From Rhodospirillales bacterium (lineage in GTDB: Bacteria > Pseudomonadota > Alphaproteobacteria > Rhodospirillales > JAPHTL01), in the NCBI GenBank assembly GCA_026193355.1, contig JAPHTL010000204.1:1-5449 (forward strand): DNA of 5,449 nt, written 5' to 3'. Positions 1 through 5,449 of this stretch are shown here, piece after piece. The notes beneath the pieces are model-generated. The model was given only the letters and a program-made list of their open reading frames with translations. It did no database searches and was not told the origin of the DNA. How positions within the stretch are numbered: the first letter of the stretch is position 1; each line of letters opens with the position of its first letter. The translations under genes were made by a program, and so were the position numbers.

Positions 1-37
1 ATACACAGGAAAATACTTGATCCGGTCTGTTTTGACG

Positions 38-153
38 ACCTGGTGGTTATAGCGAAAGTGCCCCACCCGATCCCATCCCGAACTCGGCCGTGAAACCTTT
101 CAGCGCCAATGGTACTCCGTCTTAAGGCGTGGGAGAGTAGGACGCTGCCAGGT
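38..153 (+). rRNA. rrf: 5S ribosomal RNA
   Basis: This is the 5S rRNA of the large ribosomal subunit. The termini pair: GACCTGG at 37-43 is complementary to CCAGGTC at 148-154, forming helix I. Between them are the conserved 5S blocks CCCGATCCCATCCCGAACTCG (loop C region, from about 66) and GGGAGAGTAGG (131-141). The length of about 116 nt is normal for alphaproteobacteria. It is followed 116 bp later by tRNA-fMet on the same strand, the usual tail of an alphaproteobacterial rrn operon. Bases 1-36 would be the 23S-5S spacer. The exact mature ends may differ by one or two bases. Confidence 0.96.
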
Positions 154-220
154 CTTCAAAGCAGATCGCGATCAAGGAAAATACCTAGTCACAATGAACA
201 ATCCCCGTCCGAAGGGTCGC

Positions 221-241
221 GGCCCGCAGGGCCATATTTTT
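221..241 (+). terminator. Short GC hairpin with T-run between 5S and tRNA-fMet
   Basis: GGCCC (221-225) and GGGCC (229-233) flank a GCA loop, followed by AT and five T (237-241). It resembles a weak intrinsic terminator or an RNA-processing hairpin in the rrn transcript. With a 5-bp stem it would at most attenuate, because tRNA-fMet lies downstream on the same strand. Its role is uncertain. Confidence 0.3.
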
Positions 242-269
242 CCCTTTAGACGAGATTGATACGAATTGA

Positions 270-346
<77 letters not shown>

Positions 347-357
347 ATAAAAACAAT

Positions 358-381
358 GCCCTAGCTGGAAACGGCTAGGGC
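358..381. terminator. Bidirectional terminator: rrn operon (+) and fic (-)
   Basis: GCCCTAGC (358-365) and GCTAGGGC (374-381) form a perfect 8-bp stem with an 8-nt loop. The helix can extend outward through AAACAAT/GTTGTTT. On the plus strand it is followed by GTTGTTTGT and would end the rrn transcript. On the minus strand it is followed by ATTGTTTTTATT, a better U-tract, and lies about 32 bp beyond the fic stop codon. The minus-strand U-tract is the att core itself. The hairpin lies inside the element, so the element seems to have supplied a new terminator to the rrn operon. Confidence 0.8.
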
Positions 382-413
382 GTTGTTTGTGTCTGGGCAC
401 AAAATAAGTACAG

Positions 414-1952
414 TTAAGAAACTGGTTGCGCCATGGCCTTGGTAACTTGTTTCGCCAGAAATGACGCAAATGGGCGAATGTTCTGATTCACGCTCGCCTC
501 TTCCAAGGCGCTCATATATGCGGCGCGTTCTTCTACGGGGATGACCGTCCACGGATATCCGCCTGAAGCCATCATGGTGTTCATGAGGAAGCGGCCCGTG
601 CGCCCATTGCCGTCCATGTAGGGATGGATGTAGACGAATATGAAATGGCCGAGAACGATACGGACCGCAGGTTCCTGTTCCTTTCTGATGAGGTCAAAGA
701 AGGTCGGCATAGCGTCACGCACGGCAACATCGTGCGGCGGCACATGCATGGATCGACGAATGTAAACTTGAGCATTGCGATACCCGGCCAGATCGGCGGG
801 GCGCAAGATGCCCGCGATGACACTGGGTGCGAACATTTCTCGATACCATTCACGGTGACCGTCATCGGCAACGTCGCCTGCATTTTCACCTTTCAAAATT
901 CTTTCGAGACTTTTGCGAACAGCCTGAAACGCCAACCAGTATCCCCGCGCGGCGAGCGCGTCGGTATGCGCCCGGTCTTCAGCGTCGTTTTCAGGATTCC
1001 AATTGCCACTGCGAACGCGCTCAATTAAATCGTGGCTAACACGATAACCCTCGATAGATAGAGAGTGATAGGCATCTGTGACGTAGTTGTCATCCACACC
1101 TTTAAGATAGGTTTTGGCGTCACCCGGCAGTCCGGGGGGGGCGGGAAATAATTCGAGGACTGGTTCGCGCATAGCCTGCCACATGAGGCGAATACGGCTC
1201 ACAATTGGCGATGTTTCGCGGTGACCAACAAAGACAGGAATTTGCGTTTCGAAGGGGTCAGCTTCCCTGACGTCAAAATCCGCGCTTTTCATGGTTTGTA
1301 GAATGTCATCCGCAATGCGGTCGCGTCCTATATTGCGAAATGCGCCGGCCAGGCGACCGGCAACCGTACTATGGCCACCGCCGAGTAAAAGGCGGAGGAG
1401 ATCAGACGCATCGCTAAACGTCGTCAAAACGGCGCGTGCGTCTGTAGGGTTTTGAACAAAGTAGTTGGGGGAACAGGCTATAAGAGCGGCAGGGAGTGAA
1501 TACCCCCGCAAGCCTTCAATTTCTTGCGCATCCGCACCTTTGGGGATTTCACCCTTAACATCCATAACGGATGTTTCGTGAGGCAGTCCCGTAACGTTGT
1601 TCTTCGCTTTAGGCGAGCGAACGAGAAGCTGGCGCGGTACGGTGCGGTTACCGGCGTGGAGGTTGAGAGATTGATCGGGGGACAAAGACCAATCCGCGCC
1701 AAAGCGAGATTCAAGGTACTGGGCGCAGAACCCCCAGAATGACGCATACCAAGCGGTGCTCTCCCCGGCAGTTTCGTCGGGGCGGCTGGGAACGTACCAG
1801 CCCTTCATAACTTCTTGCAGGAACCCGTTTTTAACAAGCCGCTCACGTTGTGGGCGTGTTAAATTGCCCGTGCGGATAGCGATTTTACCGCCTTCTTGCG
1901 CCGTTTTAAGGGCTTCGAGAGCCTGTGCTAATTTTTCCGCTGGTTGTGCCAT
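414..1952 (-). CDS. Fic-family protein with AbiEi-like N-terminal winged-helix region
   Basis: A 512-aa protein predicted to transfer AMP, or another nucleoside phosphate, to a hydroxyl of a target protein. Residues 441-454 (YIHPYMDGNGRTGR) match the Fic motif HPFx[D/E]GNGRxxR, with H443 as predicted general base and D447, N449, R451 and R454 intact. SLSIEG (297-302) matches the inhibitory [S/T]xxxE[G/N] motif; lying N-terminal to the Fic motif it makes this a class II, self-inhibited enzyme, with E301 expected to block ATP. Residues about 20-60 (TRPQRERLVKNGFLQEVMKG then WYVP) resemble the winged helix of AbiEi-type antitoxins, and about 60-230 may be the rest of that region. No signal peptide or membrane segment is seen, so it is probably cytoplasmic. 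The ATG start has AGGGAAG 10 nt upstream. It is the only intact cargo gene of the element. The Fic call is firm, the AbiEi-like call moderate, and the target unknown. Confidence 0.93.
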   Translation of the reverse strand: MAQPAEKLAQALEALKTAQEGGKIAIRTGNLTRPQRERLVKNGFLQEVMKGWYVPSRPDETAGESTAWYASFWGFCAQYLESRFGADWSLSPDQSLNLHAGNRTVPRQLLVRSPKAKNNVTGLPHETSVMDVKGEIPKGADAQEIEGLRGYSLPAALIACSPNYFVQNPTDARAVLTTFSDASDLLRLLLGGGHSTVAGRLAGAFRNIGRDRIADDILQTMKSADFDVREADPFETQIPVFVGHRETSPIVSRIRLMWQAMREPVLELFPAPPGLPGDAKTYLKGVDDNYVTDAYHSLSIEGYRVSHDLIERVRSGNWNPENDAEDRAHTDALAARGYWLAFQAVRKSLERILKGENAGDVADDGHREWYREMFAPSVIAGILRPADLAGYRNAQVYIRRSMHVPPHDVAVRDAMPTFFDLIRKEQEPAVRIVLGHFIFVYIHPYMDGNGRTGRFLMNTMMASGGYPWTVIPVEERAAYMSALEEASVNQNIRPFASFLAKQVTKAMAQPVS

Positions 1953-1960
1953 TGTTGTGT

Positions 1961-2080
1961 GGCTTCCCTAGTTTTTTGTGGTGCGCGAAAATTAGTATAA
2001 CATGACGAGCGAAAATTAGTCTATTAAGTTGCGTGAACATTAGTTTATCGAGATGTTATGCGGCTAGTTTAATATGCCGA
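1961..2080. repeat. 24-bp-phased tandem repeat array upstream of fic
   Basis: The tetramer TAGT falls at 1969, 1993, 2017, 2041 and 2065, exactly 24 bp apart. The best units start at 1985, 2009 and 2033, with cores GCGAAAATTAGT, GCGAAAATTAGT and GTGAACATTAGT. The unit at 2057 keeps the second half (CTAGTTTAATATGCCGA against TTAGTATAACATGACGA in unit 1), and the unit at 1961 keeps only CTAGTTTT. Units abut with no spacers. The array covers the probable fic promoter and Shine-Dalgarno and reaches the last codons of the integrase remnant. It may be an operator array for a DNA-binding protein, plausibly the fic product's own winged helix, or a relict iteron set. Confidence 0.75.
1994..2023 (-). 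promoter_or_regulatory. Candidate fic promoter (extended -10) inside the repeat array
   Basis: On the minus strand TGTTATACT (2002-1994) is an extended -10 box (TGn then TATACT). TAGACT (2023-2018) sits 18 bp upstream as a weak -35 with four of six bases of TTGACA. Transcription would start near 1987, leaving a leader of about 35 nt with AGGGAAG before the ATG at 1952. Both boxes contain the repeated ACTA of neighbouring 24-bp units, so a protein bound to the repeats would cover the promoter. This is predicted by eye only. Confidence 0.5.
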
Positions 2081-2612
2081 GATCTTGTTTTGAAAACATC
2101 TTCTCGTTCATCCGTTCAACGACACTGGCGGTGTGTTGCTCGCTCAAGTGAGCGTAACGCTTCACCATTTGCAGCGTCTTATGGCCAAGAATCTCGGCGA
2201 TTTCGGCGAGTGTCGCCCCATTCATGGCGAGATAACTCGCCGCCGTATGGCGAAGGTCGTGGAAGCGAAAGTCTTCGATTTCGGCTGTGGCTAAGGCCTT
2301 GTCCCAGTCATTGACGATATAGACCGGCTTTTCGCCATCAGGTCGAGGAAACGCCAGGTGCGTATCGAACCGGCGCTTGCTGTGCAGTTCACGAAGAAGA
2401 TCGTAGGCATGGCCGACCAAGGGCGGAGCGCGCCGTTCGTTGTTCTTTATCTGGTCCAGGTGAATGACGTTGCGGGCAAAGTCTACCTGGGGCCATTCAA
2501 TAGCAAGGATCTCACCTTGCCGCGCGCCGGTAGACAAGGCGAGGACGACAATGGGATACAGCAGTGGGTTCGCGCTTTTGACCCGCCCCCACTGACCGGT
2601 CCACCGTGTATG
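2064..2612 (-). pseudogene. 5'-truncated tyrosine recombinase (phage-type integrase)
   Basis: The C-terminal catalytic domain of a tyrosine integrase. Counting from the TTG at 2537, the residues visible are R6 in TGARQGEI, K31 in the beta-hairpin, H93 and R96 in HDLRH, H119 in LGHK and nucleophile Y128 in KRYAHL, so the active site is complete. Family-like sequence (KSANPLLYPIVVLALSTGAR) continues upstream of that TTG to about 2579. It then gives way to unrelated residues and a stop at 2613-2615. The arm-binding and core-binding domains, normally about 150-200 residues, are absent, and the right att repeat begins only about 20 bp beyond the stop. The gene was presumably the element's own integrase before a deletion removed its promoter and 5' half. 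A short protein from the TTG is possible, but recombination by it alone is unlikely. Confidence 0.88.
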
Positions 2613-2636
2613 TTAGGAACGGAGGATCAGTACAGT

Positions 2637-2666
2637 AAATCCTCTCCCCGCAACCAATAAAAACAA
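2637..2666 (+). repeat. attR-like core repeat (right copy, 30 bp)
   Basis: A perfect copy of 327-356, consisting of the last part of tRNA-fMet from the T-loop to CCA plus 10 bp of downstream DNA. It cannot form a tRNA because the upstream bases (ACAGT) are not tRNA sequence. It marks the right end of the element and the return to chromosomal DNA. Confidence 0.92.
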
Positions 2667-2695
2667 CGGCTTAGCCAGAAATAACTGGGCGGTTG
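2664..2695. terminator. Imperfect hairpin at the end of the usp operon, probable original rrn terminator
   Basis: CAAC (2664-2667) pairs with GTTG (2692-2695). Inside, GCTTAG (2669-2674) pairs with CTGGGC (2685-2690) using two G-T wobbles on the plus strand; on the minus strand CCAG/CTGG is an alternative inner helix. Minus-strand transcription from the usp gene would run through it into GTTGTTTTTATT, a good U-tract made by the att core. It is roughly two-thirds identical to the hairpin region after the left att copy. Confidence 0.5.
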
Positions 2696-2742
2696 GGTGT
2701 TCTTGTTACGCGTGTCCCCAATCTGGCTCAACATAACCAAGG

Positions 2743-3597
2743 TCACCGAAACAACATCACCGGCGTCATGCACGACCGGATCATCTCCGTGGTGGTGGAG
2801 CCGATGATCAGGTTGCGGATGCGCGAGTGTCCGTATGCCCCCATCACCAGCAGGCCGACGGCGTGCTTCCTGCTCGTTTCGCAAATCACCGCTTCCGGCT
2901 CCCCCGGCACGATTTCCGGGGTCACATTGTACCCGGCGGAAGACAGGCGCTGGGACGCTTCGTCGATTTTTCGGCGGATGTCGGGATTGTCCTTGCCCAC
3001 GGTCAACAGGTGGCAATCAAGGCCTTTGCAGGTGTCGCTGGCGGCGATGTGATCCACGGCCTTGAACGCGCTCGTTCCGCCGTCGAAGGCAAGCAGGAAG
3101 CTCTCGATCGGTTTGAATTCCCGCGACGCCACCAATATGGGCTTGTGGCTGGAGCGGACGATCCTCTCCAGGTTGGAGCCCAGATGCATTTTCGCAAAGT
3201 CAGAAGCCTCGCCGCGCTTGCCAACGACGATCAGATCGCCGTGAGTCTCGAACTCCTCGATGGTTTCGAGAATGTCGTCGTGACGCAACTTCAACGCCAC
3301 GTCCGTGACGCCCGCCTGGGCCAAACGATCCCTGGCGTCCTCCAGGATCGCGCGGCCACGTTTTTGCGACAGCTTTGACTGCTGCGCGTCCAGTTCGCTC
3401 AGTTCATCCATCAGCGCCGTGCGCGCGCCCAGGCCGATGTTGCCGCTCAGGTCCGAGGTCTCGCTGGAAACACCGTGACGCCCCAGAACGTGGAGCAGTT
3501 CCACTGCGGCCCCGGTGCGCCTGGCGACCCACGCCGCATGATCGCAAACGCTTGTCGCGTAAACGGACCCATCCAGCAAGGCGATCAATTTTTTCAT
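2743..3597 (-). CDS. Universal stress protein, tandem UspA domains
   Basis: A 284-aa soluble cytoplasmic protein of two UspA-fold domains, about 1-157 and 162-284. The C-terminal domain has the canonical ATP-binding pattern G-2x-G-9x-G[S/T] (G253, G256, G266, S267). The N-terminal domain has the same elements with ten residues in the middle (G126, G129, G140, S141). UspA proteins of this type bind ATP/AMP and act in stress survival or as regulators of partner proteins; no enzymatic role can be assigned. The ATG has a strong AAGGAG 7 nt upstream. The gene starts 20 bp after the sulP stop codon, so the two are almost certainly co-transcribed, which suggests the protein may sense energy state for the transporter. 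Length and ends look normal for a tandem Usp. Confidence 0.95.
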   Translation of the reverse strand: MKKLIALLDGSVYATSVCDHAAWVARRTGAAVELLHVLGRHGVSSETSDLSGNIGLGARTALMDELSELDAQQSKLSQKRGRAILEDARDRLAQAGVTDVALKLRHDDILETIEEFETHGDLIVVGKRGEASDFAKMHLGSNLERIVRSSHKPILVASREFKPIESFLLAFDGGTSAFKAVDHIAASDTCKGLDCHLLTVGKDNPDIRRKIDEASQRLSSAGYNVTPEIVPGEPEAVICETSRKHAVGLLVMGAYGHSRIRNLIIGSTTTEMIRSCMTPVMLFR

Positions 3598-3617
3598 GGA
3601 ATGTCTCCTTTCGGCCC

Positions 3618-5108
3618 TTAATGGCCCATCAGGCGATCGAGCGCGCCGGGTTTGTCGTGAATGGCGAGTTTGTCGACAATCGTTTCGCTGGCTTCATTGA
3701 GGCCGATGACCTCGACATTCGCCCCTTCGCGGCGGAATTTCAGGATCACCATGTCCAAGGCGGCCACGCTGGAAATGTCCCAGATATGGGCGTGACTGAC
3801 GTCGATGATGACGTCCTCCAGCGCCTCCTTGAAGTCGAACGCCCGTGAAAACTCATCCGTGGAAGCGAAGAACACCTGGCCCTCGACCAGATAGGTGCGT
3901 TTTGCGCCGTCGTCGGACGTAGTGGACGTAATCCTGAATATCTGGGAAATCTTCCACGAGAAGAAGATGCCCGACAGCAATACCCCGGTCAGGACGCCGA
4001 TCGCCAGATTGTGCGTGGCAACCACGGCGACGACCGTGGCCACCATGACCACCGAGGAACTGCGCGGATGATCCTTGAGGTTCTTGATCGACGACCAACT
4101 GAACGTGCCGATCGACACCATGATCATAATGGCGACCAGCGCCGCCATGGGGATTTGTTTCACCCACTCGCCCAGTACGACGATCATGAACAACAGGAAC
4201 ATTCCGGCGGTGAACGTCGAAAGACGCCCGCGCCCGCCGGATTTCACGTTGATGATCGACTGGCCGATCATGGCGCATCCCGCCATGCCGCCGATGAAGC
4301 CCGTGGCCGTGTTGGCCAGACCCTGCCCGATGCATTCGCGGTTTTTGTTGCTGGGGGTGTCGGTCAGGTCGTCGACGATGGTCGCGGTCATGAGCGATTC
4401 CAGAAGACCCACGGCGGCGACTGCGGCGCTGTAAGGCAGAATAATCCCCAAGGTCTCAAAGTTGAGGGGAATGTCGGGGAGCAGGAATACCGGCAGGGTC
4501 GAGGGCAGTTCACCCATGTCGCCGACCGTGCGCACATCAAGCCCAAGGGTGATGGACACGGCCGTCAGCGCGAGAATGCAGATTAGCGGCGAGGGGACGG
4601 CCTTGGTCACGTAGGGGAACAGGTAAATGATCGCCAGCCCGCCTGCGACCATGACGTAGGTCAGTTCGGGCACGCTCGTCAGTTCGGGAAGCTGGGCGAG
4701 GAAAATCAGGATTGCCAGCGCATTGACGAAGCCGGTGATGACGGATCGCGACACGAACCGCATCAGGCTGCCAAGCTTCATGAATCCGGCGGCGATCTGC
4801 AACAGGCCCGCAAGCACCGTCGCGGCTAGCAGGTATTGCAGGCCGTGGTCCTTGACCAGCGTGACCATCAACACCGCCGTGGCGGCGGTCGCGGCGGAAA
4901 TCATGCCCGGGCGTCCGCCCGCGATGGCAGTGATCACGGCGATGGAAAAGGAGGCGTACAGCCCGACCTTGGGGTCCACGCCCGCGATGATGGAAAAGGC
5001 GATGGCTTCGGGGATCAGGGCCAGGGCAACGACGATGCCGGCCAGCACGTCGCCGCGCATGTTGCCGAACCATTCCCGGCGCAAGCGGGACCAGAATACG
5101 GTGTTCAA
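3618..5108 (-). CDS. SulP-family inorganic anion transporter with STAS domain
   Basis: A 496-aa inner-membrane anion transporter of the SulP/SLC26 family. The N-terminal signature (about 17-52, GDVLAGIVVALALIPEAIAF then GVDPKVGLYAS) and the segment GFIGGMAGCAMIGQSIINVK (270-289) are typical. Many hydrophobic helices run from about 20 to 385, and residues about 405-496 form a C-terminal STAS domain (core VIIDVSHAHIWDISSVAALD). Known members move sulfate, bicarbonate, dicarboxylates or other anions, and the substrate cannot be read from the sequence. The length fits the shorter SulP subgroup. The start is TTG at 5108, supported by GGAG 7 nt upstream and by the normal SulP N-terminus that follows. 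It is the first gene of a two-gene operon with the usp gene. No convincing sigma-70 promoter was found in the 96 bp upstream. Confidence 0.95.
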   Translation of the reverse strand: MNTVFWSRLRREWFGNMRGDVLAGIVVALALIPEAIAFSIIAGVDPKVGLYASFSIAVITAIAGGRPGMISAATAATAVLMVTLVKDHGLQYLLAATVLAGLLQIAAGFMKLGSLMRFVSRSVITGFVNALAILIFLAQLPELTSVPELTYVMVAGGLAIIYLFPYVTKAVPSPLICILALTAVSITLGLDVRTVGDMGELPSTLPVFLLPDIPLNFETLGIILPYSAAVAAVGLLESLMTATIVDDLTDTPSNKNRECIGQGLANTATGFIGGMAGCAMIGQSIINVKSGGRGRLSTFTAGMFLLFMIVVLGEWVKQIPMAALVAIMIMVSIGTFSWSSIKNLKDHPRSSSVVMVATVVAVVATHNLAIGVLTGVLLSGIFFSWKISQIFRITSTTSDDGAKRTYLVEGQVFFASTDEFSRAFDFKEALEDVIIDVSHAHIWDISSVAALDMVILKFRREGANVEVIGLNEASETIVDKLAIHDKPGALDRLMGH

Positions 5109-5115
5109 ATTGTCT

Positions 5116-5119
5116 CTCC
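5116..5119 (-). promoter_or_regulatory. Shine-Dalgarno deciding the TTG start of the SulP gene
   Basis: The minus strand reads TTGGAGAGACAAT and then TTG AAC ACC. GGAG (5119-5116) is 7 nt from the TTG at 5108-5106. No ATG or GTG lies in frame in the stretch just upstream, and the nearest in-frame ATG downstream would cut into the conserved first helix, so TTG is the likely start. Confidence 0.7.
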
Positions 5120-5204
5120 AAATGGACGTCCCGTGGGGGGGGCGGGAGGTAACAAGGATAATAGGGGGGTATAGCTGAACCGCGCCCCGTTTCCTCCCAA
5201 AATT

Positions 5205-5345
5205 TTAAATAAGGAACGTCTTTCCCACCGCTTCGCCCGCCCACCTTCCGGTGGCCATGCACGCCGTGATCAGATAGCCGCCGGTCGGCGCGCCCCAATC
5301 CAGCATTTCACCCGCCACATAAACGCCGGGCAGGGCATGAACCGG
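5205..5345 (-). pseudogene. 3' remnant of an HI0933-like FAD-dependent oxidoreductase gene
   Basis: This frame encodes VHALPGVYVAGEMLDWGAPT, then GGYLITACMATGRWAGEAVG, and ends at TAA (5205-5207). The PGVYVAGEMLDW...TGGY block is the conserved C-terminal FAD-binding segment of HI0933-like/TIGR03862-type flavoproteins, which are normally about 400 residues. Only about 45 residues are recognisable. Upstream of about 5345 this frame reads Arg/Gly-rich nonsense, while another frame encodes the end of a GGDEF domain. The gene therefore seems to have lost its 5' part by a deletion that joined it to the diguanylate cyclase gene. The family assignment comes from memory of conserved residues and was not searched. 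Confidence 0.62.
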
Positions 5346-5449
5346 TGATGCTGCCCCTGAACGCTGGCCGCGACGACCCGGTTGCGGCCGGCCTCCTTGC
5401 CCTCGTAGAGTGCGTTGTCAGCACGAACCACGCACCGTTCGATATCGTC
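5270..5449 (-). CDS. GGDEF-domain protein (diguanylate cyclase-type), C-terminal fragment
   Basis: The last 59 residues of a protein that enters from beyond the window's right edge. ADNALYEGKEAGRNRVV matches the end of GGDEF domains (consensus ADxALYxAKxxGRNRV); these domains make cyclic di-GMP from two GTP. The GGDEF signature itself and any sensor domain lie outside the window, so activity cannot be judged. After about AASVQGQ the frame continues HHRFMPCPAFMWRVKCWIGA and on to a TGA at 5270-5272. That part is out-of-frame flavoprotein sequence, so the natural C-terminus has probably been replaced by about 20-25 foreign residues. GGDEF proteins usually end soon after GRNRV, so the tail may be harmless. 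Confidence 0.72.
   Translation of the reverse strand, partial: DDIERCVVRADNALYEGKEAGRNRVVAASVQGQHHRFMPCPAFMWRVKCWIGARRPAAI

Noticed and set aside
361..552. 63-aa minus-strand frame at the fic 3' end
   Set aside because: It is an Arg-rich shadow of the fic C-terminus in another frame, and its end reads through the terminator hairpin.
624..1028. 134-aa plus-strand frame opposite the Fic domain
   Set aside because: It is antisense to the Fic catalytic region with no conserved features.
1961..2080. CRISPR array
   Set aside because: The 24-bp units abut with no spacers, diverge at the edges, and no cas genes are present.
2637..2666. Second tRNA gene at the right repeat
   Set aside because: Only the 3' T-loop and acceptor strand are present; the D-arm, anticodon arm and 5' acceptor are missing, so it is an att copy.
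2827..3378. 183-aa plus-strand reading frame opposite the universal stress protein
   Set aside because: It is antisense to a clearly conserved gene, has no recognisable domain and no good ribosome binding site. Long antisense frames are expected in GC-rich coding DNA.
4011..4586. 191-aa plus-strand frame opposite the SulP gene
   Set aside because: Its His/Asp/Gly/Arg-rich composition is typical of the complement of hydrophobic membrane-protein codons, and the SulP frame is unmistakable.
5120..5204. Sigma-70 promoter for sulP (TATTAT at 5163-5158 or TATACC at 5173-5168 on the minus strand)
   Set aside because: No acceptable -35 lies at 16-19 bp spacing from either box, so no position can be supported.
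4537..5298. 253-aa minus-strand frame overlapping the start of sulP and the flavoprotein tail
   Set aside because: It is Arg/His-rich, overlaps sulP in another frame and has no family resemblance. The flavoprotein and GGDEF frames explain its upstream part better.

Overview
The window looks like the chromosome of an alphaproteobacterium, possibly a Rhodospirillales-like or rhizobial-type lineage; the genus cannot be fixed from this much sequence. The evidence is an rRNA operon ending 5S rRNA then tRNA-fMet (the usual alphaproteobacterial order), an initiator tRNA with an A29:U41 pair as reported in rhizobia, and GC-rich genes on the right side.

Layout. Bases 1-346 are the 3' end of an rrn operon: 5S rRNA and an initiator tRNA (CAT anticodon, encoded CCA). 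A 30-bp perfect direct repeat begins in the tRNA T-loop (327-356) and recurs at 2637-2666. It brackets a 2.3-kb integrated element that leaves the tRNA intact. The element holds one intact gene, transcribed leftward: a 512-aa protein with an AbiEi-like winged-helix N-terminal region, a class II-type inhibitory motif (SLSIEG) and a canonical C-terminal Fic motif (HPYMDGNGRTGR). It also holds a tyrosine integrase reduced to its catalytic half, broken next to the right att copy. Between the two lies an array of 24-bp-phased repeats (TAGT at 1969, 1993, 2017, 2041 and 2065) that includes the likely fic promoter.

Right of the element is ordinary chromosome. A leftward operon encodes a SulP-family anion transporter with a C-terminal STAS domain (TTG start) and, 20 bp downstream, a tandem-domain universal stress protein. 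Both converge on the rrn operon. At the right edge a diguanylate cyclase (GGDEF) C-terminus runs, in a different frame, into the last ~45 codons of an HI0933-like flavoprotein gene, which looks like a deletion scar.

How it fits together. The tRNA-fMet 3' end seems to have been a shared convergent terminator zone (rrn from the left, sulP-usp from the right). The element inserted there by site-specific recombination and brought its own terminator hairpin. It then lost the 5' half of its integrase and became a fixed single-gene islet. The most interesting unit is the fused AbiEi-like/Fic gene with its repeat-array promoter: a possible one-gene, self-regulated toxin or defence cassette. That role is inference, not shown by the sequence.
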